A stretch of DNA of 7,090 nucleotides from a bacterium (GCA_030647175.1 JAUSJU010000025.1:1-7090); one strand, 5' to 3'. Positions 1 through 5,391 are shown, counted from the stretch's first letter. Notes: generated by a model not told the origin, from the letters alone. A program made the numbers and translations.

Positions 1-212
1 CAGCGCTTCTCCCTGGACATGGGATTAGCTTCTTCAATAATAACTTTGTCTCCTTCTTTGTATTCGTTGGCTTCATCATGAGCTTTGTAGCGCTCATGGA
101 CTTTCATCCTCCGCTTGTATTTGGGATGCATCTTGAAATGCTCAACCTTCACGATCACGGTTTTCTGCATCTTGTCTGAAACGACGATTCCTGTGCGTTG
201 TTTTTTTGACAT
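1..212 (-). CDS. rpsQ: 30S ribosomal protein S17 (uS17), 3' end cut by window edge
   Basis: A primary 16S rRNA-binding protein of the 30S subunit. The 70 complete codons visible begin MSKKQRTGIVVSDKMQKTVI and continue through KVEHFKMHPKYKRRMKVHERYKAHDEAN (written here in part) to an end near NPMSREKR. The motif GIVVSDKMQKT near residues 8-18, the KHPxYxK-like HPKYKRR, the HDE element and the final PMSREK (E. coli PLSKTK) are characteristic of the family. The conserved Trp that follows and the last few residues lie outside the window, so this is truncation by the window, not a broken gene. The ATG is 3 bp after the rpmC stop codon, which implies cotranscription. No Shine-Dalgarno sequence precedes it; the start context is ACT-ATG. 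Confidence 0.96.
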   Translation of the reverse strand, partial: MSKKQRTGIVVSDKMQKTVIVKVEHFKMHPKYKRRMKVHERYKAHDEANEYKEGDKVIIEEANPMSREKR

Positions 213-215
213 AGT

Positions 216-410
216 CTATTTGGTTACGCTCTGTTGCCTTAGAACGGTGAGTATCCTCGCGATGTCCTTTCTCATCTCCCTGATCTCCCGCACATTCTTT
301 ACCTTTCCCGCATGCAGGTCAAATCCAAAACTCTGAAGCTTCGCCTTCATCGCGCTCGCCATATCTCGCAGCTCCTCGGAAGATTTTAATTTTAAATCGC
401 TGGTTTCCAT
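216..410 (-). CDS. rpmC: 50S ribosomal protein L29 (uL29)
   Basis: A small two-helix 50S protein located near the peptide exit tunnel; in other bacteria it contacts L23 and takes part in the docking site for trigger factor and SRP. The 64-residue product has the normal family length. Helix 1 carries the SSEELRDM element (residues 10-17) and helix 2 the NVREIREMRKDIARILTVL segment (39-57), matching the R-x-x-R-K/R-x-I-A-R-x-x-T signature. Its position between rplP and rpsQ is canonical and confirms the call. The start is 4 bp after the rplP stop and the stop is TAG. There is no Shine-Dalgarno sequence; the context is CAT-ATG. Short charged proteins are easy to misassign, but sequence and position agree here. 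Confidence 0.95.
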   Translation of the reverse strand: METSDLKLKSSEELRDMASAMKAKLQSFGFDLHAGKVKNVREIREMRKDIARILTVLRQQSVTK

Positions 411-414
411 ATGA

Positions 415-819
415 TTATCGTGTGATAAGCCGCGTCCTCACGGAAAGCTTGTCTGCCGCTTTTCGCAGAGCCTCCTTGGCCTGGTCTGGAGCGATCCCTT
501 CCAGCTCAAAGATTATTCTTCCTGGGCGAACAGGCACCACGTAGTGGTCCACGCCTCCTTTTCCTCCTCCCATGGGGGTCTCAGCTCCCTTGCGGGTCAC
601 GGGCTTGTCCGGGAACACTCTGATCCATACTTTTCCTCCTTTCCTCAGATACCTGATGACCACTCGGCGGGCTGCTTCAAGCTGTCTAGCAGGAATCCAT
701 TTGGCTTCCAATGCTTTCAATCCAAAACTCCCGAACGCAAGGGTCGTTCCTCGGGATTCAATGGAAGATGTTGCTCTCGTCCTCCACTTCCTGTGTTTTA
801 CTCGTTTCGGGGTAAGCAT
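415..819 (-). CDS. rplP: 50S ribosomal protein L16 (uL16)
   Basis: A late-assembly 50S protein that helps position A-site tRNA near the peptidyl transferase centre. The 134 residues align end to end with the family: MLTPKRVKHRKWR at the N-terminus, FGSFGLKALE (29-38), ARQLEAARR (44-52), GGKVWIRVFPDKPVT (61-75), and the glycine-rich loop ETPMGGGKGGVDHYV (80-94). The residue aligned with E. coli Arg81, normally part of RMGKGKG, is Pro82 here, and the next Lys of that motif is Gly. The start is 2 bp after the rpsC stop. A purine run AAAGGAG lies inside the end of rpsC but about 13 nt from the ATG, longer than usual spacing. The start context is ACT-ATG. Confidence 0.97.
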   Translation of the reverse strand: MLTPKRVKHRKWRTRATSSIESRGTTLAFGSFGLKALEAKWIPARQLEAARRVVIRYLRKGGKVWIRVFPDKPVTRKGAETPMGGGKGGVDHYVVPVRPGRIIFELEGIAPDQAKEALRKAADKLSVRTRLITR

Positions 820-821
820 AG

Positions 822-1454
822 TTAGAGTTTTTCTCCTTTATACATCCATACCTTCACGCCGATGGTCCCATAGGTGGTGAAGGCTTCCTTTATCGCATAA
901 TCAATAAGGGATCTGAGCGTCTGCAGAGGAAGGCGTCCCTGCTTTATCTTTTCTCTCCGCGCGATGTCTGTTCCTCCGAGGCGGCCCGCAACCTCAATCT
1001 TTGCTCCTTGGATTCCCTTGTTCGCCATGATTTTTCCCATGGTCTGTTTCAAGAGCCTCCTATGAGGCATGCGCCTTTCCAATTGCTGGGCGATCCATTG
1101 GGCGGTAAGCGAAGCTGATTCCCAGGGATTCTTCACCTCCCGGATTTCCAGCCGGACTTCTCTGCCTTTTGGAACAAGCTTTAATATTTCCTTCCGCAGA
1201 GCTTCAGCTCCCGATCCTCCTCTTCCGATGATCAGCCCGGGGCGCGCAGACAGCAAAATAATATTGAGCTTTCCTCTGAATCTCTCGATCTCAACGTCTT
1301 CAATGCCTGCTTCCTTCAGCTTCTCTTCCAGGAATGTGCGGATGAGAAAATCCTCTCTCAAGAGAGCCGGCGTATTCTTGCGGTCGAGCCAGCGGGAGCT
1401 CCAGCCTCCCTGCTCGCTCAATCTGAATGCTTTGGGATGAACTTTATGTGTCAT
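822..1454 (-). CDS. rpsC: 30S ribosomal protein S3 (uS3)
   Basis: A 30S head protein at the mRNA entry site, with a type II KH domain and a C-terminal domain. The 210-residue product starts MTHKVHPKAFRL, the family's N-terminal signature (KVHPxGFRL). The KH core has the RPGLIIGRGGSGAE element (71-84). The C-terminal domain has RRMPHRRLLKQTM (127-139), KGIQGAKIEVAGRLGGTDIAR (about 146-166) and TTYGTIGVKVWMYKGE (193-208). It ends shortly after the folded core, so it lacks the longer tail seen in E. coli (233 residues). A 33-bp gap separates it from rplV, the largest gap within this run of ribosomal genes. That gap holds no Shine-Dalgarno sequence and is A/T-rich next to the start (TTCC-ATG). 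Confidence 0.97.
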   Translation of the reverse strand: MTHKVHPKAFRLSEQGGWSSRWLDRKNTPALLREDFLIRTFLEEKLKEAGIEDVEIERFRGKLNIILLSARPGLIIGRGGSGAEALRKEILKLVPKGREVRLEIREVKNPWESASLTAQWIAQQLERRMPHRRLLKQTMGKIMANKGIQGAKIEVAGRLGGTDIARREKIKQGRLPLQTLRSLIDYAIKEAFTTYGTIGVKVWMYKGEKL

Positions 1455-1487
1455 GGAAGTTTTTTAATACGCAGTATCAAGCTTTGC

Positions 1488-1982
1488 TTACACTGATTTT
1501 CTTCGGAACATCCTGCTCATCATTCCCTGTTTTCTCTGGGTCGTGCGTTCCTGTACGGCTTGGAATTGCCTCTTTTCTTTCTTGCCTTCTTTCATTTCTG
1601 CGGAAGCTGCCGCGTCAACGCTTTTTTCTTTTTTCTTGAGCTCTACGGGGTGTTTCGTGTCCAGCACCATAGTAATATGGGATGTTTTCTTCTGTATAGG
1701 GTACGCTCTTCCTCGCGATCTCGGGTCCCAGCGCTTGAGCTTCCTGCCTTCGTCTACGGTGATTTTCGCAATGAAAAGATTCTGCTCGTCCACTTCAAAC
1801 TGGTTCTTGGCCGAGGTTACCGCAGAAGAGAGCATCTTGGAAACAGGGAGGGCGGAGCGCTTTATGGCAAACTGCAAAAGCGTGCGGGCTTCAGGCACGC
1901 TCTTTCCCCGGATGAGGTCTGCTACCATCCTCACTTTTCTGGGCGCTATTCTTAAATTTCTCAATCGTGCGGTTGCTTTCAT
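1488..1982 (-). CDS. rplV: 50S ribosomal protein L22 (uL22) with C-terminal extension
   Basis: A 50S protein whose beta-hairpin lines the nascent peptide exit tunnel. I start it at the ATG giving MKATARLRNLRIAPRKVRMV, which matches the family N-terminus and lies 1 bp after the rpsS stop. The same frame stays open upstream through the end of rpsS, but those residues look unrelated to L22. The core covers residues 1-110: RIAPRKVRMVADLIRGK, the loop LKRWDPRSRGRAYPIQKKTSHI (82-103) and ITMVLDTK. After that comes a tail of about 54 residues rich in K, E, R and Q, ending MSRMFRRKSV. E. coli L22 is 110 residues and stops where this tail begins. The start context is AAT-ATG, without Shine-Dalgarno. 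Confidence 0.95.
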   Translation of the reverse strand: MKATARLRNLRIAPRKVRMVADLIRGKSVPEARTLLQFAIKRSALPVSKMLSSAVTSAKNQFEVDEQNLFIAKITVDEGRKLKRWDPRSRGRAYPIQKKTSHITMVLDTKHPVELKKKEKSVDAAASAEMKEGKKEKRQFQAVQERTTQRKQGMMSRMFRRKSV

Positions 1983-1983
1983 A

Positions 1984-2298
1984 TTATTTTGCTTTTGGCG
2001 CTGGCGCTTGCTTCTGCTGCTCTTCGACTCCTTGTTCCAATTCTTTCTGCATCTTTCCTCCATGCCGTACGAATTTGGTCGTAGGAGAAAATTCTCCCAA
2101 TTTGTGCCCCACCATGTCTTCCGTGACCGATACGGGAATGAAATCCTTTCCGTTGTGCACGCCGAAGATAAACCCTATCATCTCAGGGGTGATGGTAGCT
2201 CTCCTGGACCAGGTCTTGATTGTCTGTCCAGGCTTTTTGCCTTCAAGTTTTCGCATGAGGCGCTCTTCAATATAAGGGCCTTTTTTGAGTGATCTCAT
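1984..2298 (-). CDS. rpsS: 30S ribosomal protein S19 (uS19)
   Basis: A 30S head protein that forms a complex with S13 near the A-site finger. The 104-residue product begins MRSLKKGPYIEERL and contains TIKTWSRRATITPEMIGFIF (26-45), VHNGKDFIPVSVTEDMVGHKL (about 47-67) and GEFSPTTKFVRHG (68-80), which is the complete family signature. The last 20 residues or so are a Glu/Gln/Ala/Pro/Lys tail (ending QAPAPKAK), slightly longer than the E. coli tail (92 residues in total). The start is 6 bp after the rplB stop; no Shine-Dalgarno is visible and the context is ACT-ATG. Its place between rplB and rplV is canonical. Confidence 0.97.
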   Translation of the reverse strand: MRSLKKGPYIEERLMRKLEGKKPGQTIKTWSRRATITPEMIGFIFGVHNGKDFIPVSVTEDMVGHKLGEFSPTTKFVRHGGKMQKELEQGVEEQQKQAPAPKAK

Positions 2299-2304
2299 AG
2301 TAGA

Positions 2305-3087
2305 TTATGTATGCTTCTTTACCCTTCTTTGCAAGATAAGGTTGCTCGTCCATTTCTTCCTGTTCCTCGTCTTCACTCCCAATGCGTGCTTTCCCCAGGG
2401 AGTCTTGGGATACTTTAACCCGATCCCCTGCCTTCCTTCTCCTCCTCCATGAGGATGGTCGGCGGGATTCATTGCAGATCCTCTGACCTTGGGCCTTCTT
2501 CCTTTCAGACGCACCGATCCCGCTTTTCCGATGATCTTGTAGCGGTGCTCTGGATTGGAGACCATGCCTATGGACGCAAAACACTTCTCTGAAATCTTCC
2601 GCTCTTCAGAAGAAGGCAGCTGCACATGGGTATATCCTCCCTCCTGAGCCAACACGAGAGCTACTCCCCCGGCTCCTCTCACGAGCTTTCCTCCTCTTCC
2701 CTGCTCTAACTCAATACAGTAGATCTGCGTGCCTACGGGAATATGCTGCAGTCTCATGCGGTTCCCTATCTGGACCTCCGTCTTTTCATCGCACAGGATT
2801 TCAGCTCCCACTAAAAGACCGTGGGCAGCCAATATATATCCTTTCGTTCCGTCCGCATACTGGATAAGCGCCACGAATGCGTTCCTGTTGGGATCGTACT
2901 CTATGGCGAGCACTTTCCCCTTTTTGCCGAGGCTGTGCTGGCCGAAATCAACCAGGCGGTACATGTTTCTCTGCCCCCCGCCTCGGTGGCGGATGGTGAT
3001 CCTCCCTTGGTTGTTCCTTCCTCCCGCTTTTCCCAAATGCACGAGGAGAGGCTTGTATGGTTTCTCTTTTGAAATGACGGTGTCCAT
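2305..3087 (-). CDS. rplB: 50S ribosomal protein L2 (uL2), N-terminally short
   Basis: A highly conserved 50S protein needed for subunit association and peptidyl transferase function. Using the ATG at 3087 it has 260 residues. The core is intact: GGRNNQGRITIRHRGGG near residues 22-38, EYDPNRNAFVALI, HIPVGTQIYCIEL, and the catalytic-region signature NPADHPHGGGEGR (207-219), whose conserved His corresponds to E. coli His229. The start is one base after the rplW stop (TAATATG), the same AAT-ATG context as rplV. An in-frame TTG at 3099 would add only four residues (MPDN) and overlap rplW. The frame is closed by a TAG just upstream of that. Either way the family's first 20 or so residues, including the K-PTSPGRR motif, are absent. 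Confidence 0.96.
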   Translation of the reverse strand: MDTVISKEKPYKPLLVHLGKAGGRNNQGRITIRHRGGGQRNMYRLVDFGQHSLGKKGKVLAIEYDPNRNAFVALIQYADGTKGYILAAHGLLVGAEILCDEKTEVQIGNRMRLQHIPVGTQIYCIELEQGRGGKLVRGAGGVALVLAQEGGYTHVQLPSSEERKISEKCFASIGMVSNPEHRYKIIGKAGSVRLKGRRPKVRGSAMNPADHPHGGGEGRQGIGLKYPKTPWGKHALGVKTRNRKKWTSNLILQRRVKKHT

Positions 3088-3088
3088 A

Positions 3089-3493
3089 TTATCTGGCAAG
3101 CAACTCTAATTTTTCTCCTTTTCTCAATGATACGATTGCTTTCTTTTCCCATCGTTCCATGAATTTCCTTCTGCCTGATTTCCGATCTCTTCCCATTCTG
3201 GGAGGAGTTTTCACGATATGAACCTTCTCTACGTGGATATTGTAGAGATGTTCTACTGCAGACTTCACCTGGTGTTTCGTGCTGTGTACGCCAACTTGGA
3301 ACACATACTGGCCCATATCTGAAAGCAGTCCTGCTTTTTCTGTCGCATGGGGATGAAGCAGTATGGAATCTGAGCCAGGCAAAAGAACCGTCCTTTTCTC
3401 CTGTGGCTTCGTTTTCTCCGGTTCTTTCTTCTCTGCGAGGACTGCCTTCTCTTCCTTCTGCTCCTTCTTTTTGAATGGGTTAATCATTGCCAT
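3089..3493 (-). CDS. rplW: 50S ribosomal protein L23 (uL23) with N-terminal extension
   Basis: A 50S protein at the tunnel exit; in other bacteria it is the main docking site for trigger factor and the SRP/Sec machinery. The 134-residue product has its conserved core from about residue 43: SILLHPHATEKAGLL, YVFQVGVHSTKHQVKSAVE (63-81), LYNIHVEKVHIVKTP (83-97) and a C-terminal KKAIVSLRKGEKLELL. Residues 1-40 are a Lys/Glu/Pro-rich stretch not present in E. coli L23 (100 residues), which starts just before the core. The ATG lies inside the end of rplD (14-bp overlap), preceded by AGGA with 8-nt spacing. A second in-frame ATG two codons later is the alternative start. The overlap suggests translational coupling with rplD. 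Confidence 0.95.
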   Translation of the reverse strand: MAMINPFKKKEQKEEKAVLAEKKEPEKTKPQEKRTVLLPGSDSILLHPHATEKAGLLSDMGQYVFQVGVHSTKHQVKSAVEHLYNIHVEKVHIVKTPPRMGRDRKSGRRKFMERWEKKAIVSLRKGEKLELLAR

Positions 3494-4115
3494 GGAATGT
3501 TTCCTGGATAGCTTGGATAGAATCTTTCGGCATCACCATGAATGTTTTAGAAAGCACTTCCAGAAGGTTCAGTTGCTTTGCGGGAAGAGCTTTGGTTTTC
3601 TGTATGTTGCGCACAGAAAGCATCACCCCCTTCTCTGAACCGGGCATGACGATGAGGGAGCTCTTGTGTTTTACCGGAAGCAGCTGGAGCATTGCATAGA
3701 ACGCTTTGGTCTTGGGCTTCTCAAACACAATCTTGTCTAGAACAAGAAGCTGTCCCCTCTTTGCCTTTTCTGAAAGCGCCATGAACAGGGCCTTCCTGCC
3801 CATCTTCTTGTTTATCTTCTGCTTGTAGTTCTTGTTTTTCCTTGGTCCGAATGTGATTCCTCCCCCCACCCATATGGGAGACCGTATAGATCCGTGCCGC
3901 GCTCTTCCTGTTCCTTTCTGGCGCCACGGCTTCCTCCCTCCTCCTGAAACTTCAGATCTCGTCTTGGTGTGGGCTGATACCTGCCGCTTGTTCGCCATCT
4001 GAGCTACCGCCACCTGGTGCATGAGATCTTTCTGCATGGGAACCTCAAAAATCTCCTTGGGGAGCTCCGTGGTTCCCACTTCTTTTCCTTCCATGGTATA
4101 GACAGGGACTTTCAT
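3480..4115 (-). CDS. rplD: 50S ribosomal protein L4 (uL4)
   Basis: A 50S protein with a globular domain on the surface and a long loop reaching the exit tunnel. The 211-residue product has the usual length. The diagnostic loop is GGGRKPWRQKGTGRARHGS (58-76), followed by RSPIWVGGGITFGPRK (78-93) and NKKMGRKALFMALSEKAKRG. The C-terminal half (LLVLDKIVFEKPKTKAF, then a region ending QAIQETFHGND) fits the Rossmann-like globular domain. In E. coli L4 represses its own operon by acting on the leader RNA of the S10 operon. Whether that holds here is unknown, but the structured leader before rplC makes it worth considering. The start is 5 bp after the rplC stop; context CAT-ATG, no Shine-Dalgarno. 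Confidence 0.97.
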   Translation of the reverse strand: MKVPVYTMEGKEVGTTELPKEIFEVPMQKDLMHQVAVAQMANKRQVSAHTKTRSEVSGGGRKPWRQKGTGRARHGSIRSPIWVGGGITFGPRKNKNYKQKINKKMGRKALFMALSEKAKRGQLLVLDKIVFEKPKTKAFYAMLQLLPVKHKSSLIVMPGSEKGVMLSVRNIQKTKALPAKQLNLLEVLSKTFMVMPKDSIQAIQETFHGND

Positions 4116-4120
4116 ATGAT

Positions 4121-4681
4121 TTAGGCTTCGCTTCGTATCTCCAATAATGTTCCTCGCGCTCCGGGTACTGCTCCTCTTACCGCGATAAGATTCCGTTCCG
4201 CGTCAATCTTTACAATAGCCAAATTCCTCACGCTCACGCGATCTGTTCCCATGTGGCCTGGCATTCTTCTTCCTTTTCTCACGTGCTGGGGCCACCTGGA
4301 TCCCGTGGATCCCAATGTCCTGTGCTCGTGCTTTACTCCGTGCGTCCTGTTTCTTCCTGAGAATCCATGACGCTTTACCGCGCCTTGGAATCCTTTTCCC
4401 TTAGAAATACCGGATACTTTCACTTTCTCCCCTTCCTGGAACACGGATACTCCGATCTCTTCGCCTTGCTCCCCTTGGACGTTGCGGAACTCCTTGATGT
4501 GGCGGAAGGTTTTCCCTTTTGGCTCAAAGCCAAGCTGAAGGGCTTCATACCCCTCCTTTTCTTTGGTCATTAATCGCAACACCTTGCAAGGACCGGCTTC
4601 AATGAAAGTCAGAGGAACAACGTTCCCCTTCTCGTCAAAGATCTGCGACATCTCAATTTTCTTCCCGAGTATTGCTTTCAT
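4121..4681 (-). CDS. rplC: 50S ribosomal protein L3 (uL3), compact
   Basis: An early-assembly 50S protein that binds 23S rRNA and sends a loop toward the peptidyl transferase centre. The 186-residue product starts MKAILGKKIEMSQIFDEKGN, the family N-terminus, which fixes the ATG. Further signatures are GISKGKGFQGAVKRHGF (91-107), the loop HRTLGSTGSRWPQHVRKGRR (120-139) with MPGHMG, and KIDAERNLIAVRGAVPGARG. It is about 23 residues shorter than E. coli L3, mostly in the region before residue 80. The E. coli GQNQTPG stretch carrying the PrmB-methylated Gln is replaced by GSRWPQ. It is the first gene of its unit, behind its own promoter and a structured leader. No Shine-Dalgarno is visible: T-run, then TTGA, then ATG. 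Confidence 0.97.
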   Translation of the reverse strand: MKAILGKKIEMSQIFDEKGNVVPLTFIEAGPCKVLRLMTKEKEGYEALQLGFEPKGKTFRHIKEFRNVQGEQGEEIGVSVFQEGEKVKVSGISKGKGFQGAVKRHGFSGRNRTHGVKHEHRTLGSTGSRWPQHVRKGRRMPGHMGTDRVSVRNLAIVKIDAERNLIAVRGAVPGARGTLLEIRSEA

Positions 4682-4683
4682 TC

Positions 4684-4709
4684 AACAAAAACGAGGGTAC
4701 TACCCCTCG
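4684..4709 (-). promoter_or_regulatory. Terminator-like hairpin directly upstream of rplC
   Basis: On the minus strand CGAGGG (4709-4704), a six-base loop GTAGTA and CCCTCG (4697-4692) form a perfect 6-bp stem followed at once by TTTTTGTT. This is the layout of an intrinsic terminator, yet the T-run ends only two bases before the rplC start codon. It lies downstream of the proposed promoter at 4774-4802, inside the rplC leader. A hairpin here could end transcription early or block ribosome entry. The stem is short, so a regulatory, conditional role seems likelier than a constitutive stop; that role is inference. Confidence 0.55.
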
Positions 4710-4747
4710 CCGTGCAAATGGGTATGTACTCCTGTAATTTGCTTATA

Positions 4748-4766
4748 ATGAGGGTGTTATCCTCAT
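4748..4766 (-). repeat. Inverted repeat in the rplC leader
   Basis: ATGAGG and CCTCAT form a perfect 6-bp inverted repeat around a 7-base loop (ATAACAC on the minus strand). It lies at or just after the predicted transcription start. Its second arm (CCCTC) is complementary to the first arm (GAGGG) of the hairpin at 4692-4709, and its first arm (GAGG) can pair with that hairpin's second arm. Alternative folds are therefore possible. Confidence 0.6.
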
Positions 4767-4773
4767 AGAGAAA

Positions 4774-4802
4774 ACTCTACCTCAGGACAGCAAAAGTGTC
4801 AA
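4774..4802 (-). promoter_or_regulatory. Probable promoter of the rplC ribosomal protein unit
   Basis: A perfect -35 box TTGACA (4802-4797) is followed, after 17 bases, by TAGAGT (4779-4774), which matches four of six -10 consensus positions. The predicted start of transcription is near 4766-4768, giving a leader of about 85 nt before rplC. It follows the terminator of the unknown gene, so rplC needs a promoter here. The tuf promoter shares TTGACACTT and a TAGAAT -10 box. A TATAAG at 4742-4747 could be another -10 box but has no good -35 partner. Confidence 0.65.
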
Positions 4803-4813
4803 TAAGTCTTGCC

Positions 4814-4843
4814 TAAAGAAAAGCTCCTTTAAAAAAGGAGCTT
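4814..4843 (-). terminator. Intrinsic terminator after the unknown gene
   Basis: AAGCTCCTTT (4821-4830) and AAAGGAGCTT (4834-4843) form a perfect inverted repeat with a 3-base centre. The robust part is the 7-bp AAGCTCC/GGAGCTT stem. On the minus strand it is followed by TTCTTT, together with the T bases at the stem end a T-rich tail. It begins 18 bp after the TGA stop of the gene at 4862-5302. The plus-strand flank lacks a T-run, so it acts on the minus strand. Confidence 0.8.
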
Positions 4844-4861
4844 GGTTCTGCTTACAAGAAA

Positions 4862-5302
4862 TCATTCTGCATCAGGATCTTGGTCCTCAATTCCCATGTA
4901 GACAGGCACATATAAAATGGCTGGAAAAGGAGAGCTCGAAAGAAGGCGAGCATGTACGATCTCTCCGCCACTCTTGAGAGTTAAAAGCGTATTTTCGTAC
5001 TGAGACCCTTGAGCTGCTTCATACCAGAACATCTGCTCTGCCATTTCTGTCATACGGATCATCTTCATCCATGTTGAAGAATTCTCCTCCCGCTCTTTGG
5101 AGTTCTGCGGGTGCCTCACCACAGCCCCAAGAGTTTCAGCCTCCCTCGCAAACCTTTGCCATAAGGTGAAGAGTTGGAGGTGGAACTCACTCATCTGGCC
5201 CAGGACCTTGTCGTCTGGAGAAACGTGGTCTGGGGGCCAGATAAACTCGTCCGGCAGAATCTCTCGCGCTAGTGCAAGAATCTCTTCTGTAAAAGAACGC
5301 AT
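4862..5302 (-). CDS. Acidic protein of unknown function, in its own cassette
   Basis: I do not recognise this 146-residue protein. It begins MRSFTEEILALAREILPDEF and appears mostly helical in its first 100 residues, with an aromatic-rich middle: four Trp at 22, 48, 78 and 93, and segments FHLQLFTLWQRFAREAE (40-56) and MAEQMFWYEAA (87-97). The last third (LLSSSPFPAILYVPVYMG, 120-137) looks beta-like and moderately hydrophobic, and the end is acidic (IEDQDPDAE). I count about 24 Asp/Glu against 12 Lys/Arg, the opposite of its ribosomal neighbours. There is no signal peptide or convincing membrane segment, so it is probably cytoplasmic. It is flanked by terminators on both sides, has a strong Shine-Dalgarno sequence and is the only gene here ending in TGA. 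It appears real because of that ribosome site, the terminators and the uninterrupted frame. Confidence 0.8.
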   Translation of the reverse strand: MRSFTEEILALAREILPDEFIWPPDHVSPDDKVLGQMSEFHLQLFTLWQRFAREAETLGAVVRHPQNSKEREENSSTWMKMIRMTEMAEQMFWYEAAQGSQYENTLLTLKSGGEIVHARLLSSSPFPAILYVPVYMGIEDQDPDAE

Positions 5303-5305
5303 GCT

Positions 5306-5314
5306 ACCTCCTCT
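5306..5314 (-). promoter_or_regulatory. Strong Shine-Dalgarno site of the unknown gene
   Basis: AGAGGAGGT on the minus strand lies just upstream of the ATG at 5302. It offers GGAGG at 4-nt spacing or AGAGG at 7-nt spacing. It decides the start of the unknown gene and is the only textbook Shine-Dalgarno site in the window. Confidence 0.85.
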
Positions 5315-5331
5315 ATGCCAATGCTGTGTTC

Positions 5332-5360
5332 TTTGTAGAGTATTGTTCTTAGGAAGTTAA
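5332..5360 (-). promoter_or_regulatory. Possible weak promoter of the unknown gene
   Basis: TTAACT (5360-5355) and TACAAA (5337-5332) with a 17-base spacer each match four of six consensus positions. The -35 box abuts the T-run of the rpsJ terminator. The candidate is placed sensibly, with a leader of about 25 nt, but it is weak. The gene might instead depend on read-through from rpsJ. Confidence 0.35.
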
Positions 5361-5391
5361 AACCAAAACCGCCCCTTCGGGCGGTCTCTGG
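5361..5391 (-). terminator. Intrinsic terminator after rpsJ
   Basis: ACCGCCC (5368-5374), a 4-base loop and GGGCGGT (5379-5385) form a perfect GC-rich 7-bp stem. On the minus strand the stem is followed by TTTGGTTTT. The outer AACCA/TGGTT bases (5361-5365 and 5389-5393) can extend it. The stem begins six bases after the rpsJ stop codon. It should end the tuf-rpsJ transcript before the unknown gene. Confidence 0.88.

Noticed and set aside
1983..2063. Upstream start for rplV, adding 27 residues
   Set aside because: The added residues overlap the end of rpsS, do not resemble L22, and the internal ATG gives the exact family N-terminus one base after the rpsS stop.
1543..2292. Long open frame on the plus strand across rplV and rpsS
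   Set aside because: It lies antisense to two well-recognised ribosomal genes, its translation is Phe/Ser/Leu-rich with no family resemblance, and it has no independent start signals.
3088..3099. TTG start for rplB four codons upstream
   Set aside because: It would overlap the end of rplW and adds no conserved residues; the ATG at 3087 has the same AAT-ATG context as rplV.
4742..4747. TATAAG as the -10 box of an alternative rplC promoter
   Set aside because: It is a good -10 match, but no acceptable -35 box lies 16-18 bases upstream, while the TTGACA/TAGAGT pair is well spaced.
4743..4766. Seven-codon leader reading frame (MRITPSL) overlapping the first two arms of the rplC leader
   Set aside because: Its position would suit an attenuator leader peptide, but the predicted transcript start falls at its ATG, leaving no ribosome site, and so short a frame can occur by chance.
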